In this document: piece after piece, positions 6,709 to 15,306 of the stretch
How positions within the stretch are numbered: position 1 is the stretch's first letter
Layout of the letters: every line of letters begins with the position of its first letter
DNA from: a virus
Reading direction: 5' to 3' (one strand)
Virus record (IMG/VR): IMGVR_UViG_3300047472_000061
Location: 1 to 40,337 of that record
DNA: 40,337 nt
The notes under the pieces: model-generated
Told to the model about the DNA's origin: nothing
The model's database searches: none
The model's input: the letters and a program-made list of their open reading frames with translations, nothing else
Program-made: the position numbers and the translations under genes

Positions 6709-7101
6709 ATGGCATTGACGGAAAAGCAGAGAAACTTCGTGAATGAGTACATGAAGGACATGAATGGGACAGCAGCTTACCTTCGTGCCGGGTATGATTG
6801 CTCTGAGGATGCTGCAAGGCGTGCCGCAAGTCGTTTGTTGACAAATGTAGACATCCAGTCCGAAATCGGACAAAGGACGGACAAAATGCAAGAAGATTCG
6901 GGCATGAGTGTCCAATGGGTGCTAACGAAGTACAAGAAGATCATTGAAACCACAGAGGACGTTGATCCAGCAGTAGCCAAGGGAGCTCTTGATAGTGTGG
7001 CCAAGCATTACGGAATGTTCAAAGAAAAGGTTGAACACAGTGGAGAAATAAGCATCAAGGTATCCTTGCCGAAGGGACTGGAAGAATATGCCGACGATTA
7101 A
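6709..7101 (+). CDS. terS: Terminase small subunit
   Basis: The 130-aa protein recognises phage DNA and recruits the large subunit. The N-terminus MALTEKQRNFVNEYMKDMNGTAAYLRAGYDCSEDAARRAASRLL is the typical XtmA/Terminase_2 helix-turn-helix domain ('T.KQ..FV.EY..D.NGT.AA.RAGY'); a helical oligomerisation part follows, and the C-terminus (ISIKVSLPKGLEEYADD) probably contacts TerL. GAGGTGGTGAG precedes the ATG. It overlaps the large subunit gene by 14 bases, as usual for this pair. Confidence 0.92.
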   Translation: MALTEKQRNFVNEYMKDMNGTAAYLRAGYDCSEDAARRAASRLLTNVDIQSEIGQRTDKMQEDSGMSVQWVLTKYKKIIETTEDVDPAVAKGALDSVAKHYGMFKEKVEHSGEISIKVSLPKGLEEYADD

Positions 7102-8563
7102 CATCGACTTAACCGAGCTTCCGACATTAACCAATGATCGGTTCTATCCCCTTTATACGAATAAGGATAGATACTTGGTGCTGATGGGCGGCGGCGGTTC
7201 GGGTAAGTCGGTGTTTACGGCTCAGAAGATCATTTTCCGGCTGCTGACTGAACAGAAGCACCGCATCCTGGTACTGCGTAAGGTAGCTAAGACGCTGCGC
7301 GAATCAGTGTTTATGGAACTGAAGAACGCCATCTACCGCTGGGGATTGGAGAAATTGTTCAAGATTCCAAAAGGCACAAGCTCAGAATTGCATATCAGTT
7401 GTATTAACGGTAACGAGATTCTGTTTGCTGGATTGGATGATGTAGAGAAGCTTAAGTCCATTTCAGGCGTAACCAGCGTATGGATGGAGGAAGCCAGTGA
7501 GTGTTCCCCGGAGGACTTCAGGCAGCTCGATATCCGGCTACGTGGTAAGCACATCAACTACAAGCAGATGATGATTACCTTTAATCCAATTGATATCAAC
7601 CACTGGCTCAAGAAGGAGTTTTTCGATCATCCCAAGCCGAACGCCACAACAATCCACAGCACATACAAGCACAATAAGTTCCTGGACGATGAAGCCATTA
7701 AGGTGCTGGAGGCGTTCAGAGAGACGGACCCATACTTCTACCAGGTATACGCGCTTGGAGAATGGGGAGTGCTTGGTAAAACCATATTCAACGCTCAGAA
7801 AGTCAGTGAGCGCATCTCATACCTTCGCGACCATGATCCATTGGTGCAGCGGGGGTATTTTGTTTATCAGAAAGATGCTGCCGATAAGGTCCTGGACAGT
7901 ACCATCAAGTGGATTGAGGATGACACCGGGTATATCAAGATATTTGAGCGCCCACAACCGCAGACACCTTATGTAATCGGCGGTGACACGGCTGGTGAAG
8001 GGTCAGATAACTTTATAGGCCAAGTGATCAATAACGTCACAGGCAGGCAATCAGCCGTGTACAAGAACCAGTTTGACGAGGACTTGTACGCAGAGCAGAT
8101 GTACTGCCTAGGCAGACATTACAACAATGCACTGGAGAGCATCGAGACAAACTTCAGCAGCCATCCGGTTAAAGTACTCAGCCGCCTGGGATATACGAAT
8201 CAGTACATCCGAGAGCGAGAGGATACATTCACCGGGTCCATCACAAAGGCCTACGGATTTCGGACAGATAAGCTTACTCGTCCATCAGCCATTGCTGAGC
8301 TAGTGAAGATCGTCCGTGAGACAGTCAATCTGATCATGGACATTGACACACTGAACGAAATGCTAACCTTCGTACGCAATGAGAAAGGCAGACCACAGGC
8401 ACAGGAAGGCGCTCATGATGACTTGATCATGGCCCTTGCTATTGCTTATTACAGCCGAGGACAGCAGGAAAGCAGATTACTGCAGAAGGCGATAGAAACA
8501 CCTGTCACACCATTCCCATTCAGAACAGACGAACCCACCGGAGGTGATTACTTAGCATGGTAG
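7088..8563 (+). CDS. terL: Terminase large subunit, PBSX/Terminase_3 type
   Basis: The 491-aa packaging ATPase-nuclease pumps DNA into the prohead. Walker A is GGGGSGKS (Lys40), Walker B is VTSVWMEEASE (Glu134/135), and the coupling motif ITFNPI lies near 173-178. The C-terminal RNase-H-like nuclease shows GGDTAGEGSD (Asp300), a central acidic ESIETNFSS (about 350-358), and HDDLIMALAIAYY (Asp444/445). The length is normal. Relatives of this type commonly package by headful from a pac site, which would agree with a circularly permuted genome. Confidence 0.95.
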   Translation: MPTINIDLTELPTLTNDRFYPLYTNKDRYLVLMGGGGSGKSVFTAQKIIFRLLTEQKHRILVLRKVAKTLRESVFMELKNAIYRWGLEKLFKIPKGTSSELHISCINGNEILFAGLDDVEKLKSISGVTSVWMEEASECSPEDFRQLDIRLRGKHINYKQMMITFNPIDINHWLKKEFFDHPKPNATTIHSTYKHNKFLDDEAIKVLEAFRETDPYFYQVYALGEWGVLGKTIFNAQKVSERISYLRDHDPLVQRGYFVYQKDAADKVLDSTIKWIEDDTGYIKIFERPQPQTPYVIGGDTAGEGSDNFIGQVINNVTGRQSAVYKNQFDEDLYAEQMYCLGRHYNNALESIETNFSSHPVKVLSRLGYTNQYIREREDTFTGSITKAYGFRTDKLTRPSAIAELVKIVRETVNLIMDIDTLNEMLTFVRNEKGRPQAQEGAHDDLIMALAIAYYSRGQQESRLLQKAIETPVTPFPFRTDEPTGGDYLAW

Positions 8564-8835
8564 AGTGGCCGGAAGAATTTAAAAAGCAGATAAAAGAAAA
8601 ATATAATCATGAGTTTTTAGGATGGGCCAGAGCGAATCCGTTAGGTGATGCAGAAATCCAAGAATGCAAGGAACTAATTTATGAACATGCAAAGGAATCA
8701 TTGCAAGAAAAGGGTGTAGATATATCATCTCTGCAGACAGAGTGGATTGTTAAGGTTTCTCCGTATAATCTTGTAGATCCGTTAGATCAGAGTTTAATGA
8801 TATGTCTTAACCATAAGGCGGAGGTACACGGATGA
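8557..8835 (+). CDS. Hypothetical protein, 92 aa
   Basis: The start overlaps the terL stop (ATGGTAG). The protein begins MVEWPEEFKKQIKEKYNHEFLGWARANPLGD and is mainly helical with an SSLQTEWIVKVSPYNLVDP segment. Codon choice is visibly more A/T-rich than in terL or portal, suggesting a later insertion (moron-like). No function is recognised. Confidence 0.65.
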   Translation: MVEWPEEFKKQIKEKYNHEFLGWARANPLGDAEIQECKELIYEHAKESLQEKGVDISSLQTEWIVKVSPYNLVDPLDQSLMICLNHKAEVHG

Positions 8836-9014
8836 AGGAAGCAACTGAACTAGGCGAACTGCTAAAGCTGCCAAACCTGGAGGAAGAGACGACCGCGTTG
8901 ATCAATGCGAAGATGCGCGAATTTATAAGCGAGGTAAAGCCGACACCGCCGGAGATCAAACAGGAGATCGAAACAGTTGTAGCTGAGTGGCTCAGTGGAA
9001 AAGGGGGTGAGTAA
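8832..9014 (+). CDS. Hypothetical helical protein, 60 aa
   Basis: It is coupled to the previous gene by ATGA and ends one base before the portal start. The protein is a row of acidic amphipathic helices (ELGELLKLPNLEEETTALINAKMREFISEV). It might act as a small assembly partner of terminase or portal; that is inference from position only. Confidence 0.6.
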   Translation: MKEATELGELLKLPNLEEETTALINAKMREFISEVKPTPPEIKQEIETVVAEWLSGKGGE

Positions 9015-10751
9015 ATGGCAAGGGAAGAGCCGACAACGTTTGATAAGCTGGCTGGCGAGGTTGAGAAGCAATATAAAGAGGGCGTTGCTTACTTGCGTAA
9101 GATGGGCTGGCTTGATAAGTGGCCTGAATACGAGCGCTTCAGGGCTGGTGACCAGTGGCCCGCAGCAACACCTCGAACCAAAGCGCTGCCGCGACCGGTA
9201 TTCAACCTCATCAAGATGATCGAGACGCACAAGGTTGCCAATGTCATGAGTGAGCAGATCAACATGCTGTTCAGCCGTGAAGAGGCAGACGAAACGCAGG
9301 AGGAAGATGAAACTGGCGATCTGTTCAGCAGGTACTCAGCAGCGACATGGGAACGCATCAAACAAGATGATCTGAACGAGGAAGCGCTGGACATTGCAGC
9401 CAACACCGGTACAGTAGCCGTACATTATCACTATGACATGAGCATCCAGGGCGGCGTGAAGTTCCCCTTCATCGGTGAGATGGATGGCGAGGTCATTGAC
9501 CCGATCAACATATTTTTTGGCAATGAGCAGCAACGCAATGTGCAGCGACAGCCATATATCCTCATCAGCAGTCGCGAAAGTGTAAACAGCGTGCGCGATT
9601 ATGCCCGTAAGAACGGAATGAGCAAGGAAATGGTATCCCAGATCAAGCCAGACAAGGACACGCAGGATGAAGGATACGACTTGGCTAAGGTTGAGATTGA
9701 TGATAGCAAGAAGATCGCGGTCATCACCAAGTACTGGAAAGGAAATGGCGGAAAGATCATGTTTTGCAAAATTGCTGGCGGTATGACCATTAAAAAGCCT
9801 ACAGACACAATGCTTACCCGGTATCCTATCGCTGTGATGCAGTGGGAACGCCGTAAGAAGTCCATACGCGGTATAGGCGACACTGAGGGCCTTATCCCGA
9901 ACCAGAAGGCTGTTAATACATTGGTCGCCATGCAGATTCTATCTGTACATCTCACAGGATGGCCTAAGTTGCTCTACAAGAAAGGCGCGATTGACCCCAG
10001 CAAGATTACCAATGCTCCCGGTGAGATGATAGAGGATCACCTACCTGTGGGACAGGGTGACGGCGCTAAGTACCTCACACCCGGGAACATCAGCGCCGTT
10101 GCTGGCAGCTTGGTAGAGTCCATACTGACCTACACACGGCAAATGACCGGCGCTGATGAGGCTGCAACCGGCTCCGCGCCATCGGCTGACCTCAATGCAA
10201 CGGCTATCATGCTGCTGCAGAAGGCTTCAGCAATCCCGATTGAGTCCATCAAGCGCCGGTTCTACTCATTTATCGAGGACATTGGCCGGATTTGGGAGGA
10301 TATCTGGAAGGTTAAGTACAATCTTCCGCGTCAGGTCACGCTGAAAGACGATGATGGCGAAGAATACCCGGCCATGTTTGACGGTTCGCAGTACCAGGAC
10401 GTACCGATGTCGCTCAAAATTGATGTCGGTCCATCGTCCACGTACTCAGAATCACTTATGCTGTCGAGCTTAGACAAGGCTCTTGACCGTGGAGACATTG
10501 ATTATATCCAGTACCTCAAGTACGCACCTCATGCTGTGGTGCCGTTTAGGGACCGGTTGATGAAGGAATTGGAAGAGAAGAAGGGAATCATCGGGCAGAT
10601 GGAGCAGTTGGTCGCATCCATGCAGCCGGAAGAAAAGCAAATGTACGATTCCATGCCACCTGAGCAGCAGTTTGAATTCCTGTATCAGAACCTTCTCGCT
10701 CAACAAGCACCGCAAGCAGTACCGAATCAACCTACAGCCGTAGTGATGTAA
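9015..10751 (+). CDS. Portal protein (P22-like)
   Basis: The 578-aa portal forms the dodecameric ring at one capsid vertex through which DNA passes. The sequence begins with a helical segment and WPEYERFRAGDQWP, has a central wing/stem region (IKPDKDTQDEGYD; TRYPIAVMQWERRKKSIRGIGDTEGLIPNQKAVNTL), and then a helical crown with a Gln-rich end (EEKQMYDSMPPEQQFEFLYQNLLAQQAP). 'G.G..EGLIPNQKAVN' is typical of portal clips. The length and the lack of a fused minor head protein fit P22-type podovirus portals. It follows terminase directly and precedes scaffold. Confidence 0.85.
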   Translation: MAREEPTTFDKLAGEVEKQYKEGVAYLRKMGWLDKWPEYERFRAGDQWPAATPRTKALPRPVFNLIKMIETHKVANVMSEQINMLFSREEADETQEEDETGDLFSRYSAATWERIKQDDLNEEALDIAANTGTVAVHYHYDMSIQGGVKFPFIGEMDGEVIDPINIFFGNEQQRNVQRQPYILISSRESVNSVRDYARKNGMSKEMVSQIKPDKDTQDEGYDLAKVEIDDSKKIAVITKYWKGNGGKIMFCKIAGGMTIKKPTDTMLTRYPIAVMQWERRKKSIRGIGDTEGLIPNQKAVNTLVAMQILSVHLTGWPKLLYKKGAIDPSKITNAPGEMIEDHLPVGQGDGAKYLTPGNISAVAGSLVESILTYTRQMTGADEAATGSAPSADLNATAIMLLQKASAIPIESIKRRFYSFIEDIGRIWEDIWKVKYNLPRQVTLKDDDGEEYPAMFDGSQYQDVPMSLKIDVGPSSTYSESLMLSSLDKALDRGDIDYIQYLKYAPHAVVPFRDRLMKELEEKKGIIGQMEQLVASMQPEEKQMYDSMPPEQQFEFLYQNLLAQQAPQAVPNQPTAVVM

Positions 10752-10756
10752 AACAT

Positions 10757-10790
10757 AGGGCTTCCGCTGAGACTGCGGTGGCCCTTTTTA
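10757..10790 (+). terminator. Intrinsic terminator between portal and scaffold
   Basis: AGGGC-TT-CCGC, loop TGAGACT, GCGG-TG-GCCCT, followed by TTTTTA. This strong hairpin lies between two late genes that must both be expressed, so it is probably partial or subject to antitermination. Confidence 0.8.
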
Positions 10791-10832
10791 TATACAAATT
10801 TGCCCCAACCATAGGGCAAGGAGGCGTTACAC

Positions 10833-11621
10833 ATGGAAGAAACCGCCAACCATAGCGGCATTGAAAGTATTGAAGCACCTGTCACTGAGGTGACTGAGCC
10901 AATAGCAGCAACCGAAGGAGAGTCTTCCCCACCACAGGAAACGCCAAGAGGGATAAACGTTAAGTACAACAAGGAAGATCGCTTTGTGCCAGAGGACGAG
11001 GTGCCGAATTGGGTCCAAAAGGGACTGAATTACGACAAGGTATCCGAAAAAGCCCAGCAAGCCGAGCGATATCAGCAATCACTTGACCGAGTAGCGAAAT
11101 ATTACGGGTTTGATACTCATGAATCGTACATGGTCGCCCTGGAACAGGCCGAAACAGACCGCCGCATCACCGAAGAGTCTGATCGCCTGGGTGTGCCGGA
11201 GGATGTAATCCGCGAATACGTGCAGCCGCTGAAGAGTGAACTTGACCAACTCAAGCAGCGTGACCAACAACGCGCCGAACAAGACGCACTCCAAAAGGTA
11301 GAGTCGCAAATCTCCAGCATGGAGAGCGACACTGTCAACTATCCAAACTTTGCACAGCACAAGATAGACGTCATCAACCTTGCCGCATCAAAGGGATACA
11401 GCTTGGACGATGCCTATAAGCTACTTACTTACGACACGCGGGTAACTACCGCATCGCAACAGGCCCAGCAGGAGGCCATACGAAGACTGCAACAAAACGC
11501 CGACAGCTCAACAGGCGCATTGGGCGCTGACGCACCGGATCAAGCCACAGGTTATATGGCGATGTCTCCAGCAGAGCGTAAAGCGTACCGTGAGGCCATT
11601 AAGCGCGGACAACCATACTAA
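10833..11621 (+). CDS. Scaffolding protein
   Basis: The 262-aa product is the internal scaffold for prohead assembly. It has an acidic disordered start (about 1-50), a heptad-rich middle (about 65-165, with LDQLKQRDQQRAEQDALQKVESQISSME) and a basic C-terminal helix ending MSPAERKAYREAIKRGQPY, where scaffolds normally bind coat. Its position between portal and major capsid gene is diagnostic. AAGGAGGCG precedes the ATG. Confidence 0.85.
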   Translation: MEETANHSGIESIEAPVTEVTEPIAATEGESSPPQETPRGINVKYNKEDRFVPEDEVPNWVQKGLNYDKVSEKAQQAERYQQSLDRVAKYYGFDTHESYMVALEQAETDRRITEESDRLGVPEDVIREYVQPLKSELDQLKQRDQQRAEQDALQKVESQISSMESDTVNYPNFAQHKIDVINLAASKGYSLDDAYKLLTYDTRVTTASQQAQQEAIRRLQQNADSSTGALGADAPDQATGYMAMSPAERKAYREAIKRGQPY

Positions 11622-11635
11622 GGGGATGACTTACC

Positions 11636-12598
11636 ATGGCAACATCAGTACAAGGGTATAACGCAACAGCCGGAGTGAACGCACTTACAGCAGAACAACA
11701 TACATTTTTCCAGGATGAAATGCTTGAACGGCTTACACCGGAATTGGTTTGGACGGAATACGGTGAAAAGAAAACTATTCCTAACCACAAAGGTGCTACT
11801 ACCAGTTTCCGTCGGCTTAACTCTCTGGCAGTATCCACGACAGCGCTGACTGAAGGTGTGACTCCAGACGGCGTAAACCTGGATATCGTAACTATTTCTG
11901 CCACAGTTTCTGAATATGGAGCTTGGACAAAGATTTCAGAATTCATCAACATGACTGGTTATGATCCAATTTTGACAGAGGCATCCGGTTTGATGGGTGA
12001 AAACGCAGGAGAATCTATCAATGTAATCGCACGTGATATGGTGTCTGCAGGAACAAATGTTGTCTATGCAAACAGCAAAGCTTCCCGCGTGACGGTTGCT
12101 GCAACAGACAAGATTACTGCTCTCGATATCTTGAAGGTGAGACGTACCATGAAACGAAATAAAGTAAAACCGATTAAACTTCCTGGTGGTGGGACTGGAT
12201 ATGTAGCTTTGGTTCATACTGACGTTGCTATGGACATTATGCAATTGCAGGAGTGGAAGGATCAAAACACATATACTGACACCAAAAACCGTGAAGAAGG
12301 TATGCTTGGAAAAATGTATGGTATTTACTTCAAAGAAGTTGATGAAGGTGTTAAGTTTGCTGGCGCTGGCGCAGCCGCTGCTGATGTATATGGAACGATC
12401 TTCTTGGGCAGAAAGGCGTATGGTCTTCCTGACATCGGCGGTAGCATGAAGCCTGAAATCATTGTACATCCTGCCGGATCTGCTGGATCTGCTGACCCAC
12501 TGAATCAATTCAACACGGTTGCGTGGAAGTGCGCATTTACAGTTGTTCGCACACAGGAACTTGCAATCGTTCGGTATGAGAGTGGAGCATCGTTGTAA
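11636..12598 (+). CDS. Major capsid protein, N4-gp56 family
   Basis: The 320-aa HK97-fold coat protein has several N4-gp56 hallmarks: an N-terminal QHTFFQDEMLERLTPELVWTEYG, LTEGVTPDG, 'YGAWTKISEFINMTGYDPILTEA', and the C-terminal KPEIIVHPAGSAGSADPLNQFNTVAWK followed by a hydrophobic strand and IVRYESGASL. AAGGGGATGACTTACC precedes the start. Terminators on both sides of the scaffold-capsid pair suggest that its level is set separately from neighbouring genes. Confidence 0.92.
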   Translation: MATSVQGYNATAGVNALTAEQHTFFQDEMLERLTPELVWTEYGEKKTIPNHKGATTSFRRLNSLAVSTTALTEGVTPDGVNLDIVTISATVSEYGAWTKISEFINMTGYDPILTEASGLMGENAGESINVIARDMVSAGTNVVYANSKASRVTVAATDKITALDILKVRRTMKRNKVKPIKLPGGGTGYVALVHTDVAMDIMQLQEWKDQNTYTDTKNREEGMLGKMYGIYFKEVDEGVKFAGAGAAAADVYGTIFLGRKAYGLPDIGGSMKPEIIVHPAGSAGSADPLNQFNTVAWKCAFTVVRTQELAIVRYESGASL

Positions 12599-12611
12599 AA
12601 TACATTCAACT

Positions 12612-12635
12612 AAGGGGGCCTAAGGGCTCCCTTTT
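12612..12635 (+). terminator. Intrinsic terminator after the capsid gene
   Basis: GGGGGCC-TAAG-GGCTCCC (12614-12631, one G-U pair) is followed by TTTT. It is the expected place to reduce transcription after the most abundant structural gene. Confidence 0.7.
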
Positions 12636-12654
12636 AATTTGAGGAGGAATTTGC

Positions 12655-12978
12655 ATGGTAAAAGCGACAAATGACGAGCAAGCACTATTGGATAGTGAAA
12701 AAGCGTTAGAAAGACAAGCTGCAGCAGCCGAGAAAAGTGCAGCGCAACAACTCAAAGAAATGCCCAAAGTGCAGATATTGATACCTGATGATCCGCAGAA
12801 TCCCAAAGATAAGGTCGTGCCAATTGGATTTAACGGTGTAATTTACACTGTTCCACGCGGAGTGCTCACTGAGGTTCCGCAGGCAATCGCAGAAATCTGG
12901 AATGATTCTTACATCCGTACCCGTGCTGTCAACCAACGTATCGAAAACAGTACGCAGCAAGAAATTAAAGTGATGTGA
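12655..12978 (+). CDS. Small structural protein after capsid, 107 aa
   Basis: GAGGAGG lies upstream. An Ala/Glu-rich helical start (about 1-38) leads to a conserved-looking core, VQILIPDDPQNPKDKVVPIGFNGVIYTVPRGVLTEVPQAIAEIW. The 'IP.DP.NPKD....I..NG..Y...RG....VP..V' pattern occurs in small head-proximal proteins next to N4-gp56-type capsid genes. A capsid-decorating or head-completion role is plausible but unproven. Confidence 0.7.
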   Translation: MVKATNDEQALLDSEKALERQAAAAEKSAAQQLKEMPKVQILIPDDPQNPKDKVVPIGFNGVIYTVPRGVLTEVPQAIAEIWNDSYIRTRAVNQRIENSTQQEIKVM

Positions 12979-13005
12979 CAAGGGCCCCGCAATGGGGCCT
13001 TTTTG
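12979..13005 (+). terminator. Intrinsic terminator
   Basis: The AAGGGCCCC / GGGGCCTTT stem with loop GCAAT is followed by a T tract. Its stem overlaps an in-frame ATG at 12992 that would otherwise be read as the start of the next gene. Confidence 0.85.
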
Positions 13006-13024
13006 TCTATTAAGGGGTGATACC

Positions 13025-13609
13025 GTGACATTACAGGAAATTATCGACGAAATTGCAGAGAAGTACCCACATGGCCTGTCCAATGATAGCGTGATCCGTA
13101 AGCTTAACCAGGTGCAAAACGAACTGTTTCGGACGACGTTCCCGGTTCGTAGCTTGGCAATATACAACTTGCAAAAGGATGTGTTTGCCTACAACCTACC
13201 ATTTCCAAAAACAAGCTTAGTTGGCGTATTCGCAAATGGAATGGAGCATCGTTACCAGGACGTACGCAGAGCTTCGAATACGCCATTCTATTACTTTGTC
13301 GGGACAACAGGGTTTGCGTTATACCCAACACCTACAGAGGACGTTACAGGCGGTCTGACGCTGTTCTACAACAAGTATCCAATCCAATTATCTTCCTCCA
13401 ATTTAACGGCAGTACCGGAGCTTGATGCAGACTTTCACATGCTGCTGGTGTACGGGGCACTTGTTCATATCGCGGAGAACTTCAACGATGTGGCAATGGT
13501 CAACAATTACACAGAAAAATATAATGGATTGATTGAAGAATTCAACAAAGTCAATGATGAAACACCAGATTACCTTGTCATTGAAGATGTCATGGGGGGG
13601 TTGTTATGA
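13025..13609 (+). CDS. Head-tail adaptor-like protein, 194 aa
   Basis: The start chosen is GTG 13025, after AAGGGGTGAT; the in-frame ATG 12992 lies inside a terminator. The protein is helical at the N-terminus (LQEIIDEIAEKYPHGLSNDSVIRKLNQVQNELFR), has a beta-rich centre (GFALYPTPTEDVTGGLTLFYNKYPIQL) and a helical end (DADFHMLLVYGALVHIAENFND). This 'LLVYGALVHIAEN..D.....Y...Y' pattern is common to phage adaptors (gp4/gp6-like) that join portal and tail. The position supports this. Confidence 0.7.
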   Translation: MTLQEIIDEIAEKYPHGLSNDSVIRKLNQVQNELFRTTFPVRSLAIYNLQKDVFAYNLPFPKTSLVGVFANGMEHRYQDVRRASNTPFYYFVGTTGFALYPTPTEDVTGGLTLFYNKYPIQLSSSNLTAVPELDADFHMLLVYGALVHIAENFNDVAMVNNYTEKYNGLIEEFNKVNDETPDYLVIEDVMGGLL

Positions 13610-15267
13610 GCTCACAAAGCGATATTGCACAGCAATTTATAGATGGCGGGGTTGTGCCGGCCGACTTAGTTGGGCAGGAAACCGTATCAAAAACATACGT
13701 GGACGGACAAATCGACATTCAAGATGCTGCGATAGCTATTATTGCGAGCCAAGCAGCTACAGCGCAGAGCACCGCGAACAACGGTGTGAGCGCTGCGGCT
13801 ACGGCACAATCAACAGCAAATACAGCGGTAGGTGCGGCAGCCGCAGCACAAACAGCAGCGAACACCGCTCAGAATACTATTGATCTCCATAAAGTTTCTA
13901 GTACCGCCCACTCAGCGGCAAATATAACCTATAACGGTCCTGTATTGGCATCAAACGTAAAAAGCGCAATAGATACACAAGATCAACGAATCAATAACAT
14001 TGTTGCTAGTGGAGGTACAAGTAATGTCGAAATAGTGGATGCTAGACAACCGGCGACAGGAAGCGCGTTTACTGTACTCCGGGATCGTCTGAACAATGCT
14101 GATGCGCAGTTGGTGGATATGGATAACCTATCTACAGCAGTCATAAAATTCCCGGCCCATGCACAATGGAGAGCTGCTCAAGGTGTAACTACTAATGGGA
14201 CTTTTATCTATACATTTACCGACAGGACAGAGACGTTTACTTTTGAAAATATCATCAGTATCTATGATATGACCGGTAAATTTGTATCTGAAAAACGACT
14301 AGCTTATACAGGAACCGACCCACAAGGAAAGTTCATGAGTTTTGGTGATGGTAATATAATTGATGGCTTTCTTTATGTGACTGCTTATAACCTAAATGAT
14401 GGAGGTAGTCCGCTAGTCAGTCGAGTAATCAAATATAATTTATCAGATCTTAGTGTCGCGAATGTCTATGAGATCGGCGGTAATGTAGCTGAATCCGTAA
14501 CGAAACACAACAATGCTTTTTGGGCGGTTTTTCACGACATACTCGTCGTCCGTAAATTTGATTTGAATTTTAACTTTGTTCATGACTATCCGCTGACCAT
14601 AGATACTGCCCCGCATGGCTACTTTCAAGGTTCATTGTGGGAAGGAGATACGTTTTATGCAAACCTACACGGACATAATTTGAATAGCGATCCTAATCCT
14701 TTTGCGGAATTAAGAAAGTTCGCCTTTGACGGTACATCCTTTAACTTTGTTGAAAAGATTGACCCTCCTACCATTGGATGCAATCAAGGAATTTCAGAAT
14801 ATAGTGGTTACTATTTTTGGAATGATAGACCTAATCACAGCGTTGTGATTACGAAATCCATAAAAAAAGGTAGCATGTACCCCAAGACCATTCCATACGT
14901 ACCGTCAGATAGCTTCAAGCCAACTTTGTTAAATTCATGGGAAGCTTTTGATTTGGCATATGACCGAACAGCGAGGGTGACTGTTTTAAACGGAGTTGTC
15001 TATTTATCGGGAATTGTTAAAAATACAATAAACGCAAATGCTTTTAATGGATTTACTCCGATGATAACAATACCAAATCACTTATCTCCTAAATACAGCA
15101 TAAACTTTGTGGCGTTAAGTAATAAAGGACCTATAAGAATTGCAATAGCTGGAAGGAATACAGTATCAGTCGGGGAAACGGGTAATGTTAATCCTCAAAA
15201 CATTCTATCGTATACAGATATTGCTTGGGTATCATTGGACGGTTTGATTTACCCGATCATGGATTAA
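13606..15267 (+). CDS. Tail fibre / receptor-binding protein
   Basis: The 553-aa protein is coupled to the adaptor by ATGA. Residues 1-40 form a probable virion-anchoring segment; 45-95 is an Ala/Gln/Thr-rich fibrous coiled coil (ATAQSTANNGVSAAATAQSTANTAVGAAAAAQTAANTAQ). A linker with VEIVDARQPATGSAFTVLRDRLNNADAQL, typical of Gram-positive phage fibres, follows around 144-172, then a large beta-rich head (about 180-553) with repeated Phe/Tyr/Trp-Asp turns resembling a beta-propeller or lectin-like module. From about 14200 on, the gene is markedly A/T-rich, indicating an exchanged receptor-binding domain. Confidence 0.75.
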   Translation: MSSQSDIAQQFIDGGVVPADLVGQETVSKTYVDGQIDIQDAAIAIIASQAATAQSTANNGVSAAATAQSTANTAVGAAAAAQTAANTAQNTIDLHKVSSTAHSAANITYNGPVLASNVKSAIDTQDQRINNIVASGGTSNVEIVDARQPATGSAFTVLRDRLNNADAQLVDMDNLSTAVIKFPAHAQWRAAQGVTTNGTFIYTFTDRTETFTFENIISIYDMTGKFVSEKRLAYTGTDPQGKFMSFGDGNIIDGFLYVTAYNLNDGGSPLVSRVIKYNLSDLSVANVYEIGGNVAESVTKHNNAFWAVFHDILVVRKFDLNFNFVHDYPLTIDTAPHGYFQGSLWEGDTFYANLHGHNLNSDPNPFAELRKFAFDGTSFNFVEKIDPPTIGCNQGISEYSGYYFWNDRPNHSVVITKSIKKGSMYPKTIPYVPSDSFKPTLLNSWEAFDLAYDRTARVTVLNGVVYLSGIVKNTINANAFNGFTPMITIPNHLSPKYSINFVALSNKGPIRIAIAGRNTVSVGETGNVNPQNILSYTDIAWVSLDGLIYPIMD

Positions 15268-15306
15268 TGCCTGGTAACAAAAGTTACGCAATAAAGGAGG
15301 TGGCGC

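Noticed and set aside
12992-13024. ATG 12992 as start of the adaptor gene
   Set aside because: It lies in the 3' arm region of a strong terminator; GTG 13025 has a properly spaced GGGGTG.
13533-13883. + strand ORF overlapping the start of the tail fibre
   Set aside because: It is an out-of-frame reading of the Ala/Thr repeat region, with Arg/Ser/Cys-rich product and no start signal.
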